Source: JASLBX01 sp035762665
Lineage (GTDB): Bacteria; Actinomycetota; Actinomycetes; Jiangellales; Jiangellaceae
Length of the DNA: 64,000 nt
Assembly: GCA_035762665.1 (NCBI GenBank)
Contig: DASTNZ010000034.1
Coordinates: forward strand, 1-64,000
Direction of reading: 5' to 3'
Shown here: positions 7,900 through 16,578 of the stretch, one piece after another
Position numbering within the stretch: the stretch's first letter is position 1
Layout of the letters: each line of letters begins with the position of its first letter
The notes under the pieces: generated by a model
Told to the model about the DNA's origin: nothing
The model's database searches: none
The model's input: only the letters and a program-made list of their open reading frames with translations
Program-made: the position numbers and the translations under genes

Positions 7900-8934
7900 A
7901 TGCACGTGCCCGACGGATTCCTGAACGCCCCGACCTCCGTGGCCACCGGTGCCGTCGCGGCTGCCGGCGTGGCCGTGGCGCTGCGCAAGGCACGAGAGGA
8001 GCTGGACGAGCGCACTGCGCCGTTGGCCGGGCTGACGGCTGCCTTCGTGTTCGCCGGGCAGATGATCAACTTTCCGGTGGGCGTGGGGACCAGCGGCCAC
8101 CTGATGGGCGGCGCGCTTGCCGCCGCGCTGGTCGGGCCATGGACGGCGGTACTAGTGCTCTCAGTTGTCCTGATGGTCCAGTCGCTGCTGTTCGCCGACG
8201 GTGGCTTGACCGCACTGGGTACGAATATCACGCTCATCGGCTTCACCACCGTGGTCGCCGGCTGGCTGGTCATTAAAGCCGCGCTGGCCGTGCTGCCCAA
8301 GCGGCCCGCGTCGGTAGTACCCGCTGCCGCTCTCGGGGCATTCGTATCGGTCCCGGTGGCCGCGGCGGTATTCGTCCTGCTGTTCGCGGCCGACGGCGAG
8401 GCCAGCCTTCCGTTCGGCCCGCTGCTCGGGACGATGCTCGGTTGGCACGTGCTGATTGGCGTCGGTGAGGCGGTCATCACCGGCCTGACCGTTAGTGCGG
8501 TCGTCGCGGTGCGCCCCGACCTCGTCTACGCCGCTCGTGGCCTGCGCCCGGTACTGCAGCTCAAGCAGGCCGACGGGACACTGATTCCTGCGCCGAGCAA
8601 CACACCCGCCACCGTCCCCGCCAGCTCACGGGTCAGTACCCGTGGCCTGCTGATCGGCGGCGGCTGCGTGGCGGCGCTGATCGCCGGCGCGCTCAGTTAC
8701 CTGGCCAGCGGTAGTCCGGACGGCCTGGAGCGAGTCGCGCAAGGCGAAGGATTCGCCGACACCGCGCGCGACCACATCTTCGGGACCTTCTCCCTCGCCG
8801 ACTACGGTGAGTTCGGCGGCATCCCGGTAGGCGTGGCGGGTTTGCTCGGAGTCGTCGTCACGGTCGCCATCGGCCTGGTCTTGTTCCGGCTGATCCGGCG
8901 CCGTGCCGCTCGCGAGGAGAACTTCACGGCATGA
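7900..8934 (+). CDS. cbiM: ECF transporter substrate-capture subunit CbiM/NikM fused to PDGLE (CbiN/NikN-like) domain
   Basis: Membrane protein of 344 residues. The N terminus MHVPDGFL is the metal-binding start of CbiM/NikM, whose His2 is part of the site and fixes the start at 7900. NFPVGVGTSGHLMGG and the following helices are typical of CbiM. After a linker (about 225-245) come two more helices around a PDGLERVA segment, the CbiN/NikN-like partner fused to the same chain. With cbiQ and cbiO it forms a Co/Ni importer. The Nur-type box and the absence of a B12 riboswitch favour nickel over cobalt; this is an inference. Confidence 0.9.
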   Translation: MHVPDGFLNAPTSVATGAVAAAGVAVALRKAREELDERTAPLAGLTAAFVFAGQMINFPVGVGTSGHLMGGALAAALVGPWTAVLVLSVVLMVQSLLFADGGLTALGTNITLIGFTTVVAGWLVIKAALAVLPKRPASVVPAAALGAFVSVPVAAAVFVLLFAADGEASLPFGPLLGTMLGWHVLIGVGEAVITGLTVSAVVAVRPDLVYAARGLRPVLQLKQADGTLIPAPSNTPATVPASSRVSTRGLLIGGGCVAALIAGALSYLASGSPDGLERVAQGEGFADTARDHIFGTFSLADYGEFGGIPVGVAGLLGVVVTVAIGLVLFRLIRRRAAREENFTA

Positions 8935-9695
8935 GCAGCGCTCATTCCCACCTGCTGTACCGGCACGGCGACTCGCTGATCCATCACCTGCCGGCGCACG
9001 CGAAGCTGCTGGCGCTGGTCGGCTTCATGCTGGTGGTGGTCGCCACTCCCCGGGAACGGTTCCTGGCGTTCGCCGGGTACGCCACGCTGCTCGTGCTTGT
9101 CGCGGTCGTCGCTGCCGTCCCGTTCAGGTTCATCGTCACGCGGATGGTGGTCGAGGTGCCGTTCGTCGTCTTCGCGTTGCTGCTCCCAGTGATCTCGACC
9201 GGCCCGCGGATCGACGTCTTCGGGCTCTCGCTCAGCGGGGACGGCGTTCTGGCCGGCTGGAACATCCTGGCCAAGGGCACACTCGGCGTCGTCGCGGCGA
9301 TTTTGCTGGCCGCGACGACCGACGCGCGCGCACTGCTCATCGGACTACAGCGGCTTCGGCTGCCGACTCGCCTGGTGGAGATTGCGGCCTTTATGGTGCG
9401 TTACGCCGACGTAGTAGTCAGTGATATGCAACGGATGCGCATCGCCCGTGAGTCTCGTGGCTTCGAGGGCCGCCACTTCGGCCATCTCCGGGTTGTCGCG
9501 CAGAGTGCCGGCGCGCTTTTCATCCGGTCGTACGAGCGGGGCGAGCGCGTACACCTGGCCATGCTGTCCCGGGGCTATGCCGGCGCGATGCCACTGGTCG
9601 ACCACGTCCCAGTGTCGAAAGCGGCTTGGGCGACCGTGGCCGCGTTGCCGCTGGGCGCCGCCGCCCTGGCAGTCGCAAGTGGGTGGCTGGCATGA
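8931..9695 (+). CDS. cbiQ: ECF transporter transmembrane subunit CbiQ
   Basis: Integral membrane T component of the metal ECF transporter, 254 residues, with several hydrophobic helices. The conserved cytoplasmic motifs that touch the ATPase are seen: RESRGFEGRHF and AMLSRGYAG, each with the Ala/Ser-Arg-Gly core. The start overlaps the cbiM stop (ATGA) and the stop overlaps the cbiO start (ATGA), so the three genes are one operon. Confidence 0.9.
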   Translation: MSSAHSHLLYRHGDSLIHHLPAHAKLLALVGFMLVVVATPRERFLAFAGYATLLVLVAVVAAVPFRFIVTRMVVEVPFVVFALLLPVISTGPRIDVFGLSLSGDGVLAGWNILAKGTLGVVAAILLAATTDARALLIGLQRLRLPTRLVEIAAFMVRYADVVVSDMQRMRIARESRGFEGRHFGHLRVVAQSAGALFIRSYERGERVHLAMLSRGYAGAMPLVDHVPVSKAAWATVAALPLGAAALAVASGWLA

Positions 9696-10453
9696 CGCCG
9701 TCGCTTTCGGTTCAGGGGCTCGCCTATGCGTATCCGGACGGCCACCAGGCCCTCTACGGCATCGACCTGACCGTTCAGCGCGGCGAACGCGTCGCCTTGC
9801 TCGGGCCGAACGGGGCCGGCAAGACCACCTTCGTCCTTCACCTCAACGGCATCCTCCATGGTGGCGCCGGGACGATCAGCGTTGCCGGGCTGGACGTCCG
9901 GCCGCGCGACCGCGACACGTTACGCGAGATCCGCCGCCGCGTGGGCATCGTGTTCCAGGATCCGGACGACCAGCTGTTCATGCCCACGGTTCGTGACGAC
10001 GTTGCCTTCGGGCCGGCCAATCTGGGCCTGCGCGGCGCCGAGCTCGACGCCCGCGTGACCGAGGCCATGGAGGCGGTCGGCATGGCACACGTAGCCGACC
10101 GTCCGCCACATCACCTCTCGTTCGGCCAGCGCCGCCGCGTCGCGGTGGCGACGGTGCTGGCCATGAGCCCGGAGATCCTCGTCCTCGACGAACCGACCAG
10201 CAATCTCGACCCGGCCAGCCGGCGCGAGCTGGCGGAGATCCTGCGGGGGCTGGACGTGACGGTCCTGCTCGTCACCCACGACCTGCCGTATGCCCTCGAG
10301 CTGTGCGAGCGATCGGTGGTGCTCTCCGGCGGGACGATAGTCGCGGACGGCCCGACATCGGACGTGCTCGCCGACGAGGAGATGCTGCGCCAGAACCGGC
10401 TGGAGTTGCCATACGGCTTCGACCCGCGGGTGCAGCCGTCCAGCTCGGCCTGA
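9692..10453 (+). CDS. cbiO: ECF transporter ATP-binding subunit CbiO
   Basis: ATPase of the metal transporter, 253 residues. Walker A is GPNGAGKTT (about 38-46), the ABC signature is LSFGQRRRVAVA, Walker B is ILVLDEPTSNLD and the switch histidine is in LLVTHDL. The start is the ATG overlapping the cbiQ stop; an earlier in-frame start at 9626 would lie inside cbiQ and add a non-family stretch. Confidence 0.93.
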   Translation: MTPSLSVQGLAYAYPDGHQALYGIDLTVQRGERVALLGPNGAGKTTFVLHLNGILHGGAGTISVAGLDVRPRDRDTLREIRRRVGIVFQDPDDQLFMPTVRDDVAFGPANLGLRGAELDARVTEAMEAVGMAHVADRPPHHLSFGQRRRVAVATVLAMSPEILVLDEPTSNLDPASRRELAEILRGLDVTVLLVTHDLPYALELCERSVVLSGGTIVADGPTSDVLADEEMLRQNRLELPYGFDPRVQPSSSA

Positions 10454-10520
10454 CCCCGTCGGCCTGCGCGACTGGCCAGGTGATCGGTACGGTGGGAGCA
10501 GGACGACAGGAGGGGGCACG

Positions 10521-10904
10521 GTGGTCACAACCAACCGCACCGGACCCGTGACCGAACCGGTGCTGCCGTCGTCGCGGCAACCGGTGCCGGGATCGGAGCA
10601 GTACGAGCGGCCGGCGCCCGTTCCGCGCGAGACGGCCGGCCAGCGTGACGAGAGTTCCCGCGCCACGCCTCGCACAGCGGCAGAGATCGAAGCCGACATG
10701 GAGGTGACGACGGAGCGGCTGGCCGCCTCCATAAACGAGCTCGTCGGCCGGTTGCGTCCTGCCCAGGTGGCCAGGCGAAGGCTCGCCAGCGCCAAGAGCC
10801 TGGTAACCGATGCGAACGGTCGCCCCCGCGCAGAGGTGGTCGGTGCCCTGGTAGGCGCTCTCGTTGGGGCGGCTGTGCTGCTCTGGCGATCGCGCCGCCG
10901 ATAG
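10521..10904 (+). CDS. DUF3618 membrane protein
   Basis: A protein of 127 residues. The first 45 are Pro/Arg/Glu-rich and probably disordered. Residues about 48-100 form the DUF3618 region (AAEIEADMEVTTERLAASI, NELVGRLRP). One hydrophobic helix (VVGALVGALVGAAVLLW) ends in RSRRR, so the tail is anchored with the N terminus in the cytoplasm. The GTG start has AGGAGGGG at normal distance. DUF3618 proteins are actinobacterial and of unknown function. It directly precedes the GroES-like gene. Confidence 0.8.
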   Translation: MVTTNRTGPVTEPVLPSSRQPVPGSEQYERPAPVPRETAGQRDESSRATPRTAAEIEADMEVTTERLAASINELVGRLRPAQVARRRLASAKSLVTDANGRPRAEVVGALVGALVGAAVLLWRSRRR

Positions 10905-10932
10905 CGATTGGCCGGATTCCGCTCGCGGGCCG

Positions 10933-10938
10933 TACGCT
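10933..10938 (+). promoter_or_regulatory. -10 box of leaderless GroES-like gene
   Basis: TACGCT lies 6 nt before the GTG at 10945 with no ribosome binding site between them, so transcription probably starts at the start codon. Confidence 0.4.
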
Positions 10939-10944
10939 CAGGAC

Positions 10945-11274
10945 GTGAGGTCTGACGACGACAAGCTGCCCATCCGGATGCTCCATGACCGGTTGCTGGT
11001 CTTCCTGGACGGTGAAGAGGCCGAGCGCCGCTCGAGTGCAGGAATCGTGATCCCGGCTACTGCCACCATGGGAAAGCGACTGGCCTGGGCGCGTGTCGTC
11101 GCCGTCGGCGGCAACGTCCGCACCATCGAGGCCGGTGACCGAGTCCTGTTCGACCCGGACGATCGCGCGGAGGTCGAGGTACGCGGCGAAAACTACGTGC
11201 TGCTGCGCGAGCGCGACCTGCATGCAGTCGCATCAGAGCGGCTTGCGGACGGCCAGACCGGCCTTTATCTCTGA
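10945..11274 (+). CDS. GroES-like co-chaperonin family protein
   Basis: A protein of 109 residues with the GroES beta-barrel features: MLHDRLLVFLD, SSAGIVIPATA, RVVAVGGNVRTIEAGDRVLFDPDD, EVEVRGENYVLLRERDLHAV. No groEL follows, so this is a GroES paralogue and not the housekeeping co-chaperonin. The mobile loop differs from true GroES, and partner binding is uncertain. GTG at 10945 gives the typical N terminus. Confidence 0.8.
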   Translation: MRSDDDKLPIRMLHDRLLVFLDGEEAERRSSAGIVIPATATMGKRLAWARVVAVGGNVRTIEAGDRVLFDPDDRAEVEVRGENYVLLRERDLHAVASERLADGQTGLYL

Positions 11275-11410
11275 GCTGAGCCGCCTCGCCGAGTCGCACC
11301 CCGGGTGCCTCGCGCATGCCTGGACGGCGGCGGCGTGTATCGCAGATCGATCGGCGCACGGATTGCGATCAACCGACCAGGATTCGGACCGACACCTGGT
11401 TCGCAGCCCT

Positions 11411-11416
11411 TAGCAT
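11411..11416 (+). promoter_or_regulatory. -10 box of leaderless FUSC-type gene
   Basis: TAGCAT lies 7 nt before the GTG at 11424. The AGGAG between them ends only 1-2 nt before the start, too close to serve as a normal ribosome binding site. Confidence 0.4.
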
Positions 11417-11423
11417 CAGGAGC

Positions 11424-12590
11424 GTGGCCGCAGCCCCGGGCGACTCCAGCTTGCCCAACCCCGCGGTCGAAGCGCTGGAAGCGTTGCGGCCGGCCGAAGG
11501 CGTGCGCGACCGGCTCCGCCGGTTGCGGCTCACCGCGATGCCGATCGCTCAAGCGGCCGTTGCGGCTGCGCTCGCCTGGTGGGTGGCGACCAGCCCGTTG
11601 ATCGGCCACGATCAGCCGTTCTTCGCTCCCATCGCCGCCCTGATCTCTGTGGGCGTCGGTCTCGGCCAGCGGCTGCGCCGTGTGCTCGAGTTGGTGGCCG
11701 GTGTGGCCCTGGGCGTGCTCATCGGCGACCTGCTGGTCGGAGTGATCGGAACCGGTGTCCCGCAAATCGCGGTCGTTGTGGCGCTGGCCATGATCGTGGC
11801 GATCTTCCTGGGTGGCGGCGCTGTCATCGTCAGCCAGGCCGCGGCGTCCGCCGTCCTGGTCGTCACCCTTGTCCCGGCGTCAGAGGGTCAGCCCGTGAAC
11901 CTGGACCGTTTCGTCGATGCGGCGATCGGCGGTCTCGTCGGGTTGGGAGTTTCCGTGCTGCTGCTGCCGGTAAATCCGGTGTCGACGGCGCGTCGAGCGC
12001 TCGACCCGCTCCTGGAAACCCTCGCCGAGTTGCTGGACGGCAGCGCCGATGCGCTGGTGAACCGCGATCGGGCCGGCGCCGCGTTGGTTTTGGGCCGCGC
12101 TCGCGACACCCAGCAGGCCATCGACGAGCTGACCGAGGCACTCGAAGGGTCCGCGGAGGTCTCCCGCATCGCCCCGGTGCGCTGGCACAAACGTGGCCAT
12201 TTGGTCGGGTATCTGGACGCGGCCGAGCCCGTCGACCACCTCGCGCGCAACCTCCGGGTGTTAGCCCGGCACGTGATCACCCTGCTGCGCCGCAAGGAAC
12301 CCGTGCCTGAGATCTTGCCACCGGCGCTACGGACCCTGGCAGGGGGGATTCGTCTGCTCCAGAGGGACCTCAGTCACGCCGCGGAGCCGACCGAAGCGCG
12401 GGCATCGGCGGTCGCCGCCGCGGATCTGGCAACGGAAGCTCTCGATCAGACCGGTGGCTTCGCCGGCCAGGTGGTGGTGGCGCAGGCCAGATCGATGGCC
12501 GTGGACTTGCTACGCGCCAGCGGGCTTGATCGCGACGACGCAGCGCGGCTACTGCCGTCCCTGCCGCCGGGGCCGGTGTCGTACGGATGA
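11424..12590 (+). CDS. FUSC / aromatic acid exporter family membrane protein
   Basis: A protein of 388 residues. The N-terminal half has about six hydrophobic helices in the pattern of the FUSC/ArAE family (AQAAVAAALAWWVA, FFAPIAALISVGVGLGQRLRRVLELVAGVALGVLIGDLLV, IAVVVALAMIVAIFLGGGA). The C-terminal half is a soluble, helical, Leu/Ala/Arg-rich domain. Relatives may export aromatic acids or act in stress resistance; the substrate is unknown. GTG at 11424 is favoured by the upstream TAGCAT; the frame stays open upstream but is not family-like. It overlaps the ligase gene by 4 bases. Confidence 0.75.
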   Translation: MAAAPGDSSLPNPAVEALEALRPAEGVRDRLRRLRLTAMPIAQAAVAAALAWWVATSPLIGHDQPFFAPIAALISVGVGLGQRLRRVLELVAGVALGVLIGDLLVGVIGTGVPQIAVVVALAMIVAIFLGGGAVIVSQAAASAVLVVTLVPASEGQPVNLDRFVDAAIGGLVGLGVSVLLLPVNPVSTARRALDPLLETLAELLDGSADALVNRDRAGAALVLGRARDTQQAIDELTEALEGSAEVSRIAPVRWHKRGHLVGYLDAAEPVDHLARNLRVLARHVITLLRRKEPVPEILPPALRTLAGGIRLLQRDLSHAAEPTEARASAVAAADLATEALDQTGGFAGQVVVAQARSMAVDLLRASGLDRDDAARLLPSLPPGPVSYG

Positions 12591-13534
12591 TGCCGATGCT
12601 GGCCGTTGCCGGCAGGCTCCCGCGAGACGATGCTGCCTGGTCCTACGAGCTGAAGTGGGACGGCGTCCGGATGCTCGCGGACGTCACACCTCTGCGAGTG
12701 CGCCTCACCGGACGGTCCGGATCCGACATGACGGTCGCCTATCCGGAACTGGCCGGCCTGACCCGGGCGGTCGGGGACCTCCGGCCGGTCTTGGACGGCG
12801 AGGTCGTGGTGCTCCGTCCCGACGGCCGGCCGGACTTCCAGGCGCTCGCGCCGCGTATGCACGTACAGGCAGCCGAGCGAGCCCGGCAGCTGGCGGCCAG
12901 CGTTCCGATCACCTACGTGATCTTCGACGTCCTTGAGCTGGCCGGCACGCCGACGTTGACGCTGCCGTACGACCGGCGGCGAGAGCTGCTGGAGAGCCTG
13001 GAGTTGTCAGGCCCGCACTGGCAGCTGTCGCCCTCTTTTTCGGGCCCCGGAGCTGACATCTTGGAGGCCAGCCGACGGATGGGTCTTGAAGGCGTGATCG
13101 CCAAGCGGCGTGACTCGCCGTACCGGCCGGGCCGGCGATCAGACGAGTGGGTCAAGATCAAGAACTTCCGTGCGCAGGAGATCGTGATCGGCGGGTTCAC
13201 CATGGGCGAGGGCCGGCGGGCCTCGACGTTCGGGGCGCTGCTGCTCGGCCTGCCGGTCGAGGGTGGCCTGGCCTACGTCGGCAGTGTCGGTACAGGTTTC
13301 GACGATGCCGCGCTCGTCGACCTGACGGCGCGACTGCGCGGGCTTGAGCGGGCCGCATCGCCGTTCATCGGGCCGATCGATCCGCGGCAGGCGCGGACGG
13401 CGCGGTGGGTCCGCCCGGTGCTGGTCGGTGAAGTCGCGTTCGGCCATTGGACGGACGACGGGCGGATGCGCCACCCCACCTGGCGCGGGCTTCGCCCGGA
13501 CAAGTCCCCGTCCGAGGTCGTCCTGGAGCCCTGA
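12587..13534 (+). CDS. ATP-dependent DNA ligase (LigD-type ligase domain)
   Basis: A protein of 315 residues with the nucleotidyltransferase motifs of ATP-dependent ligases: motif I YELKWDGVR with the adenylated lysine (about K22-K25), DGEVVV, GLEGVIAKRRDSPYRPGRRSDEWVKIKN (motifs IV-V), then an OB-fold domain. It corresponds to the LigD ligase domain as a separate protein. The polymerase domain is encoded convergently next door, so both probably act in non-homologous end joining. No ku gene is in the window. The start overlaps the previous stop. Confidence 0.9.
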   Translation: MMPMLAVAGRLPRDDAAWSYELKWDGVRMLADVTPLRVRLTGRSGSDMTVAYPELAGLTRAVGDLRPVLDGEVVVLRPDGRPDFQALAPRMHVQAAERARQLAASVPITYVIFDVLELAGTPTLTLPYDRRRELLESLELSGPHWQLSPSFSGPGADILEASRRMGLEGVIAKRRDSPYRPGRRSDEWVKIKNFRAQEIVIGGFTMGEGRRASTFGALLLGLPVEGGLAYVGSVGTGFDDAALVDLTARLRGLERAASPFIGPIDPRQARTARWVRPVLVGEVAFGHWTDDGRMRHPTWRGLRPDKSPSEVVLEP

Positions 13535-13535
13535 C

Positions 13536-14459
13536 TCAGCGGCGTGGGGGGATCGCGTAGGCCTCGTCGTGGAGGCTCGCGAGCAGGTCGCCGTCCTCCT
13601 CTACCCGTTCCAGAGCGTCGACCAGGTCGAACCGCAGTGGGCTGCCCTTCGTCGCCGTGCGCTCCACCTCATCCCAGGTCACCGGCATCGAGACCGTAGG
13701 TGCGTCGGCGCCCCGGAGGGAGTACGGCGCGATGGTGGTCTTGGCGGCGCTGTTTTGGCTCCAGTCGATGAGCACCTTGTTGCGCCGCACGCTCTTGTCC
13801 ATCCTGGAGACGATCAGCTTGGGGTGGGCCTTCTCGAGCCGTTCGGCCAGCCGGCGGGCGTAGCCGTGGACCTCGTCGACGGGGACTGCGGCGTCGAGGG
13901 CCACGTAGGCCTGCATGCCCTTGGAGCCGCTCGTCTTCGGATGGGCTAACAAGCCGTCGGTCGCAAGCGCCTCCGCGACCAGCAGCGCGACCTGGCAGCA
14001 CTGCACGATCGACGCTGGCGGTCCGGGGTCGAAGTCGAATACGAGCCGGTCCGGGTTGCTGGGCTCGGTGTCGTCCACGCGCCACTGCGGGACGTGGAAC
14101 TCCAGGACGGCCAAGTTGGCGAGCCAGACCAGTGACGGTAGGTCGTCACAGATGACGTAGGTGACGGTCTCGGTGCCCCTGCTGCTGCCAGGGGACGGTA
14201 GTTCGACGGTCCGCACCCAGTCGGGCGTCCCGCGCGGGGCGTTCTTTTCGAAGAAGCTGTCCGCGGCCACCCCGTCCGGCCAGCGCTTGCGGGTAAGCGG
14301 GCGATCGGCCAGGTGCGGCAGAATCACGGACGCAACCCTGGTGTAGTACTCGATCACCTCGCCCTTCGTGGTGCCCGTCTCCGGGTACAGCACCTTGTCG
14401 AGGTTGGACAGCCCGAGCCGCCGCCCCTCTACATCGACGATCACCTTCGAACCGACCAC
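13536..14459 (-). CDS. LigD-type polymerase/primase domain protein
   Basis: A protein of 307 residues, homologous to the polymerase domain of LigD (archaeo-eukaryotic primase fold). Motifs: LSNLDKVLYPETGTTKGEVIEYY at the N terminus, the metal-binding DFDPG, HPKTSGSKGMQAYV, and VLIDWSQNSAAKTTIAPYSLR. It fills gaps and adds nucleotides at double-strand breaks during end joining. Transcribed towards the ligase gene with one base between their stops. Domains that are fused in Mycobacterium LigD are separate genes here. Confidence 0.92.
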   Translation of the reverse strand: MVGSKVIVDVEGRRLGLSNLDKVLYPETGTTKGEVIEYYTRVASVILPHLADRPLTRKRWPDGVAADSFFEKNAPRGTPDWVRTVELPSPGSSRGTETVTYVICDDLPSLVWLANLAVLEFHVPQWRVDDTEPSNPDRLVFDFDPGPPASIVQCCQVALLVAEALATDGLLAHPKTSGSKGMQAYVALDAAVPVDEVHGYARRLAERLEKAHPKLIVSRMDKSVRRNKVLIDWSQNSAAKTTIAPYSLRGADAPTVSMPVTWDEVERTATKGSPLRFDLVDALERVEEDGDLLASLHDEAYAIPPRR

Positions 14460-14621
14460 GTGCCCCAGTCTGCCGTACCGACCTTCTTGACCACGGTCAT
14501 GCCGAGGCGGAGTACTGGGTTTCGACAGGGAGCTTCAGAGAGCCGTCGGGCCTAGCTTTGTCCGATTCGAGGGCTTAACATCACTGATCTGCATAGCGGA
14601 AATACTGAACGGGGGTCCGCA

Positions 14622-15122
14622 GTGACGGCGATCCACCAGAGCCAGCCAACGCGTCTCGCTGAGGTTGACCGGTACCTCACGCTGGTCGACCGGCCGGATG
14701 CGTTCCTGGATGGGATCTGTGCCCAGGCCGCCACAGCCTTCAGCGTGCCGATGGCGACGGTGAGCTTCGTTCACGACTACGAGGTGACCTTCGCCGGGCG
14801 GTACGGCGTCGATTTGGCCGGAGCGAGCGCCGCGCCCGGCCTGTGCGCTTCGGCGATCGCCGACACCGAACCCTACATCGTGCCTGACGCGCCGGCGCAC
14901 CCCATCGCGTCCCAACATCCGTTGGTCAACGGGTCGCCTGGGCTTTGCTTCTACGCGGCCGCACCGATTACGACCGCCGCCGGGTACCGGATCGGCACGG
15001 TCAGCGTGATGGACCTGCGGCCACGGCACACCATTCCCCAAGAGATCGCGGTGCTACGAGATCTGGCCGGCCGGGTTGGCCGCGAGCTCGACGCCCGGCT
15101 CGCCGCCGCAACACGGGAGTGA
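14622..15122 (+). CDS. GAF domain protein
   Basis: A protein of 166 residues made of a single GAF-type sensor domain (RPDAFLDGICAQAATAFSVPMATVSFVHDYE, PGLCASAIADTEPYIVPDAPAHP, YAAAPITTAAGYRIGTVSVMD). No output domain is attached. The GTG start has a GGGGG about 8 nt upstream. Single-domain GAF proteins bind small molecules or partner proteins; the ligand is unknown. It ends in a strong hairpin. Confidence 0.75.
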   Translation: MTAIHQSQPTRLAEVDRYLTLVDRPDAFLDGICAQAATAFSVPMATVSFVHDYEVTFAGRYGVDLAGASAAPGLCASAIADTEPYIVPDAPAHPIASQHPLVNGSPGLCFYAAAPITTAAGYRIGTVSVMDLRPRHTIPQEIAVLRDLAGRVGRELDARLAAATRE

Positions 15123-15133
15123 TTGGGGTGCGA

Positions 15134-15176
15134 CAGGTGGCATCCGGGTCACGGGGGACGACCCAGATGCCACCTG
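15134..15176 (+). terminator. Hairpin terminator after the GAF gene
   Basis: Eleven perfect pairs (CAGGTGGCATC / GATGCCACCTG), one mismatch, five more pairs (GGGTC / GACCC) and a 9-nt loop. The base begins 12 nt after the stop codon. Outer flanks GGGTGC (15126-15131) and GCACCC (15182-15187) could extend it. There is no T run, which is common for actinobacterial hairpin terminators. Confidence 0.6.
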
Positions 15177-15325
15177 CTGCGGCACCCAGCCAGGGGGAGA
15201 GGCGAGGCACCGCCGTGATGGTGCTGCGCGGGGGGACGCAACACCACCGATACCCGGCCGTCGACGCATGCCGGCTCAGTTGCGACACTGGCAGACGGCA
15301 GTGACGACTCGCTAGCCCCGGAGCG

Positions 15326-15389
15326 TGACGTCTTTACGTCATGGCGCAAAAACGTCATGACCCGGGAGGGGTTGCGCAACCGCTAATAT
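15326..15389 (+). promoter_or_regulatory. Composite operator/promoter region of the HTH regulator
   Basis: TGACGT-CTTT-ACGTCA is a perfect inverted repeat (15326-15341). ACGTCATG recurs 16 bases after its first copy (15336 and 15352). GGTTGCGCAACC is a perfect 12-bp palindrome (15370-15381). TAATAT (15384-15389) is a likely -10 box. No good -35 box is seen, which suits a promoter needing an activator. Confidence 0.5.
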
Positions 15390-15406
15390 TGGCCCAAGGA
15401 GGGACC

Positions 15407-16384
15407 GTGACGCTGGCGGTCATCGGGATCGGAGCGACTCAGGAGCGGGTCTACCGCGCCCTTCTCGCCCAGCCGGACGCCACTACCGGAATGCTGGCGG
15501 GCAAGCTCGGCCTCCCCGAGGAGACGGTGGTCAGCGCGCTCAAGGCGGTGGCCGAGCGCGGGCTCGCGGCGCGGTCGGCCGCAGGGTGCGATCGGTACGT
15601 CCCGGCGCCGCCGGCCGTGGCTCTCGGAGCCATTCTGACGCAGTATCGCGACGACCTGCGGAGCGTGGACGTCGCGCTCGCCGAGCTCAACGAGGAGTAC
15701 CGGAGGGCGAGTCAGACCCGGTCGATCAAGGACGTGATCGAGGTCGTGGCCGGCGCGGATGCGATCCGGCACCGCTTCGAGCAGCTTCAGCTTGGCGCGA
15801 AGGACGAGGTGCTCGCCTTCATAACCGGGCCGGCCGTCGCCGTTTCGTACGCCGAGAACACCGCTCGGCTGCGGGCGAAGGAGCGTGGCGTTGTGTATCA
15901 GCGGGTGATCGACCGTGGCGAGCTCGACTCCCCCGAGTTGGTCGCCGAAATCACCGCTCGCGTCCGGCTCGGCGAGGAGATCCGGGTTGTCGCCTCGCTG
16001 CCGATGAAGCTGGTCATCGCCGATCGGTCGACCGCCCTGGTCGGCCTGCTGACCGACGGCGTGCCGGCCGCATTGTTCATCCATTCCAGCGGCTTGTTGG
16101 ACGGCTTGGTGGCGCTGTTCGACCGCACCTGGCGAGACGCCGTCCCCTTACTCATCGGCGCCCACGGGCTGGCGGAGGAGGGCGCGGCCGAGACGGGGAT
16201 GGACCCCACAGACATCAAGATCCTCGGGCTGTTGCTCGCCGGGCTCACCGACCAATCCGTCGCCAGCCAGCTGGACGTGTCGGTGCGTACGGTTCAGCGG
16301 CGGGTCAAGCACCTGATGGAGGTCGCAGGGGTACAAACGCGCATGCAGCTGGGGTGGCACGCAGCTCGCAACGGGTGGGTGTGA
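15407..16384 (+). CDS. HTH transcriptional regulator (TrmB-like N-terminal, LuxR-type C-terminal HTH)
   Basis: A protein of 325 residues. Residues about 8-65 form a winged helix like TrmB (QERVYRALLAQPDATTGMLAGKLGLPEETVVSALKAVAERGLAAR). The middle (about 120-255) is a sensor-like domain. The end is a LuxR-type HTH (DIKILGLLLAGLTDQSVASQLDVSVRTVQRRVKHLM). GTG at 15407 is fixed by AAGGAGG five bases upstream. This two-HTH architecture is common in actinomycete regulators of unknown ligand. The repeat-rich upstream region suggests autoregulation. Confidence 0.8.
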   Translation: MTLAVIGIGATQERVYRALLAQPDATTGMLAGKLGLPEETVVSALKAVAERGLAARSAAGCDRYVPAPPAVALGAILTQYRDDLRSVDVALAELNEEYRRASQTRSIKDVIEVVAGADAIRHRFEQLQLGAKDEVLAFITGPAVAVSYAENTARLRAKERGVVYQRVIDRGELDSPELVAEITARVRLGEEIRVVASLPMKLVIADRSTALVGLLTDGVPAALFIHSSGLLDGLVALFDRTWRDAVPLLIGAHGLAEEGAAETGMDPTDIKILGLLLAGLTDQSVASQLDVSVRTVQRRVKHLMEVAGVQTRMQLGWHAARNGWV

Positions 16385-16400
16385 GTTGACCCGCTGCGGG

Positions 16401-16560
16401 TCAATCGCTGAGCACGCCCTCGCAATACGCGATCTTGTGCTGGATGGTCTCCTTCCACTGGCGCAGCTCGGCGATGCGCTCGATCAACGCCTGGTTGTGC
16501 GTCGTCAGGATCTCCAACCGCTCTGGGATCGTCCGGGCGCCCTCGCGTACGCGGTTTCCA
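16401..16560 (-). pseudogene. C-terminal remnant of a MerR-family regulator
   Basis: The minus strand encodes VREGARTIPERLEILTTHNQ and then ALIERIAELRQWKETIQHKI. This matches the dimerisation helix and tail of MerR regulators of the type that follows the winged HTH. The DNA-binding N-terminal 70 or so residues are missing: upstream lies only an operator-like palindrome and then guaB1. It looks like an internally deleted gene whose promoter region and tail remain. Confidence 0.6.
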
Positions 16561-16578
16561 TGACCACCAGCTTGGTAT

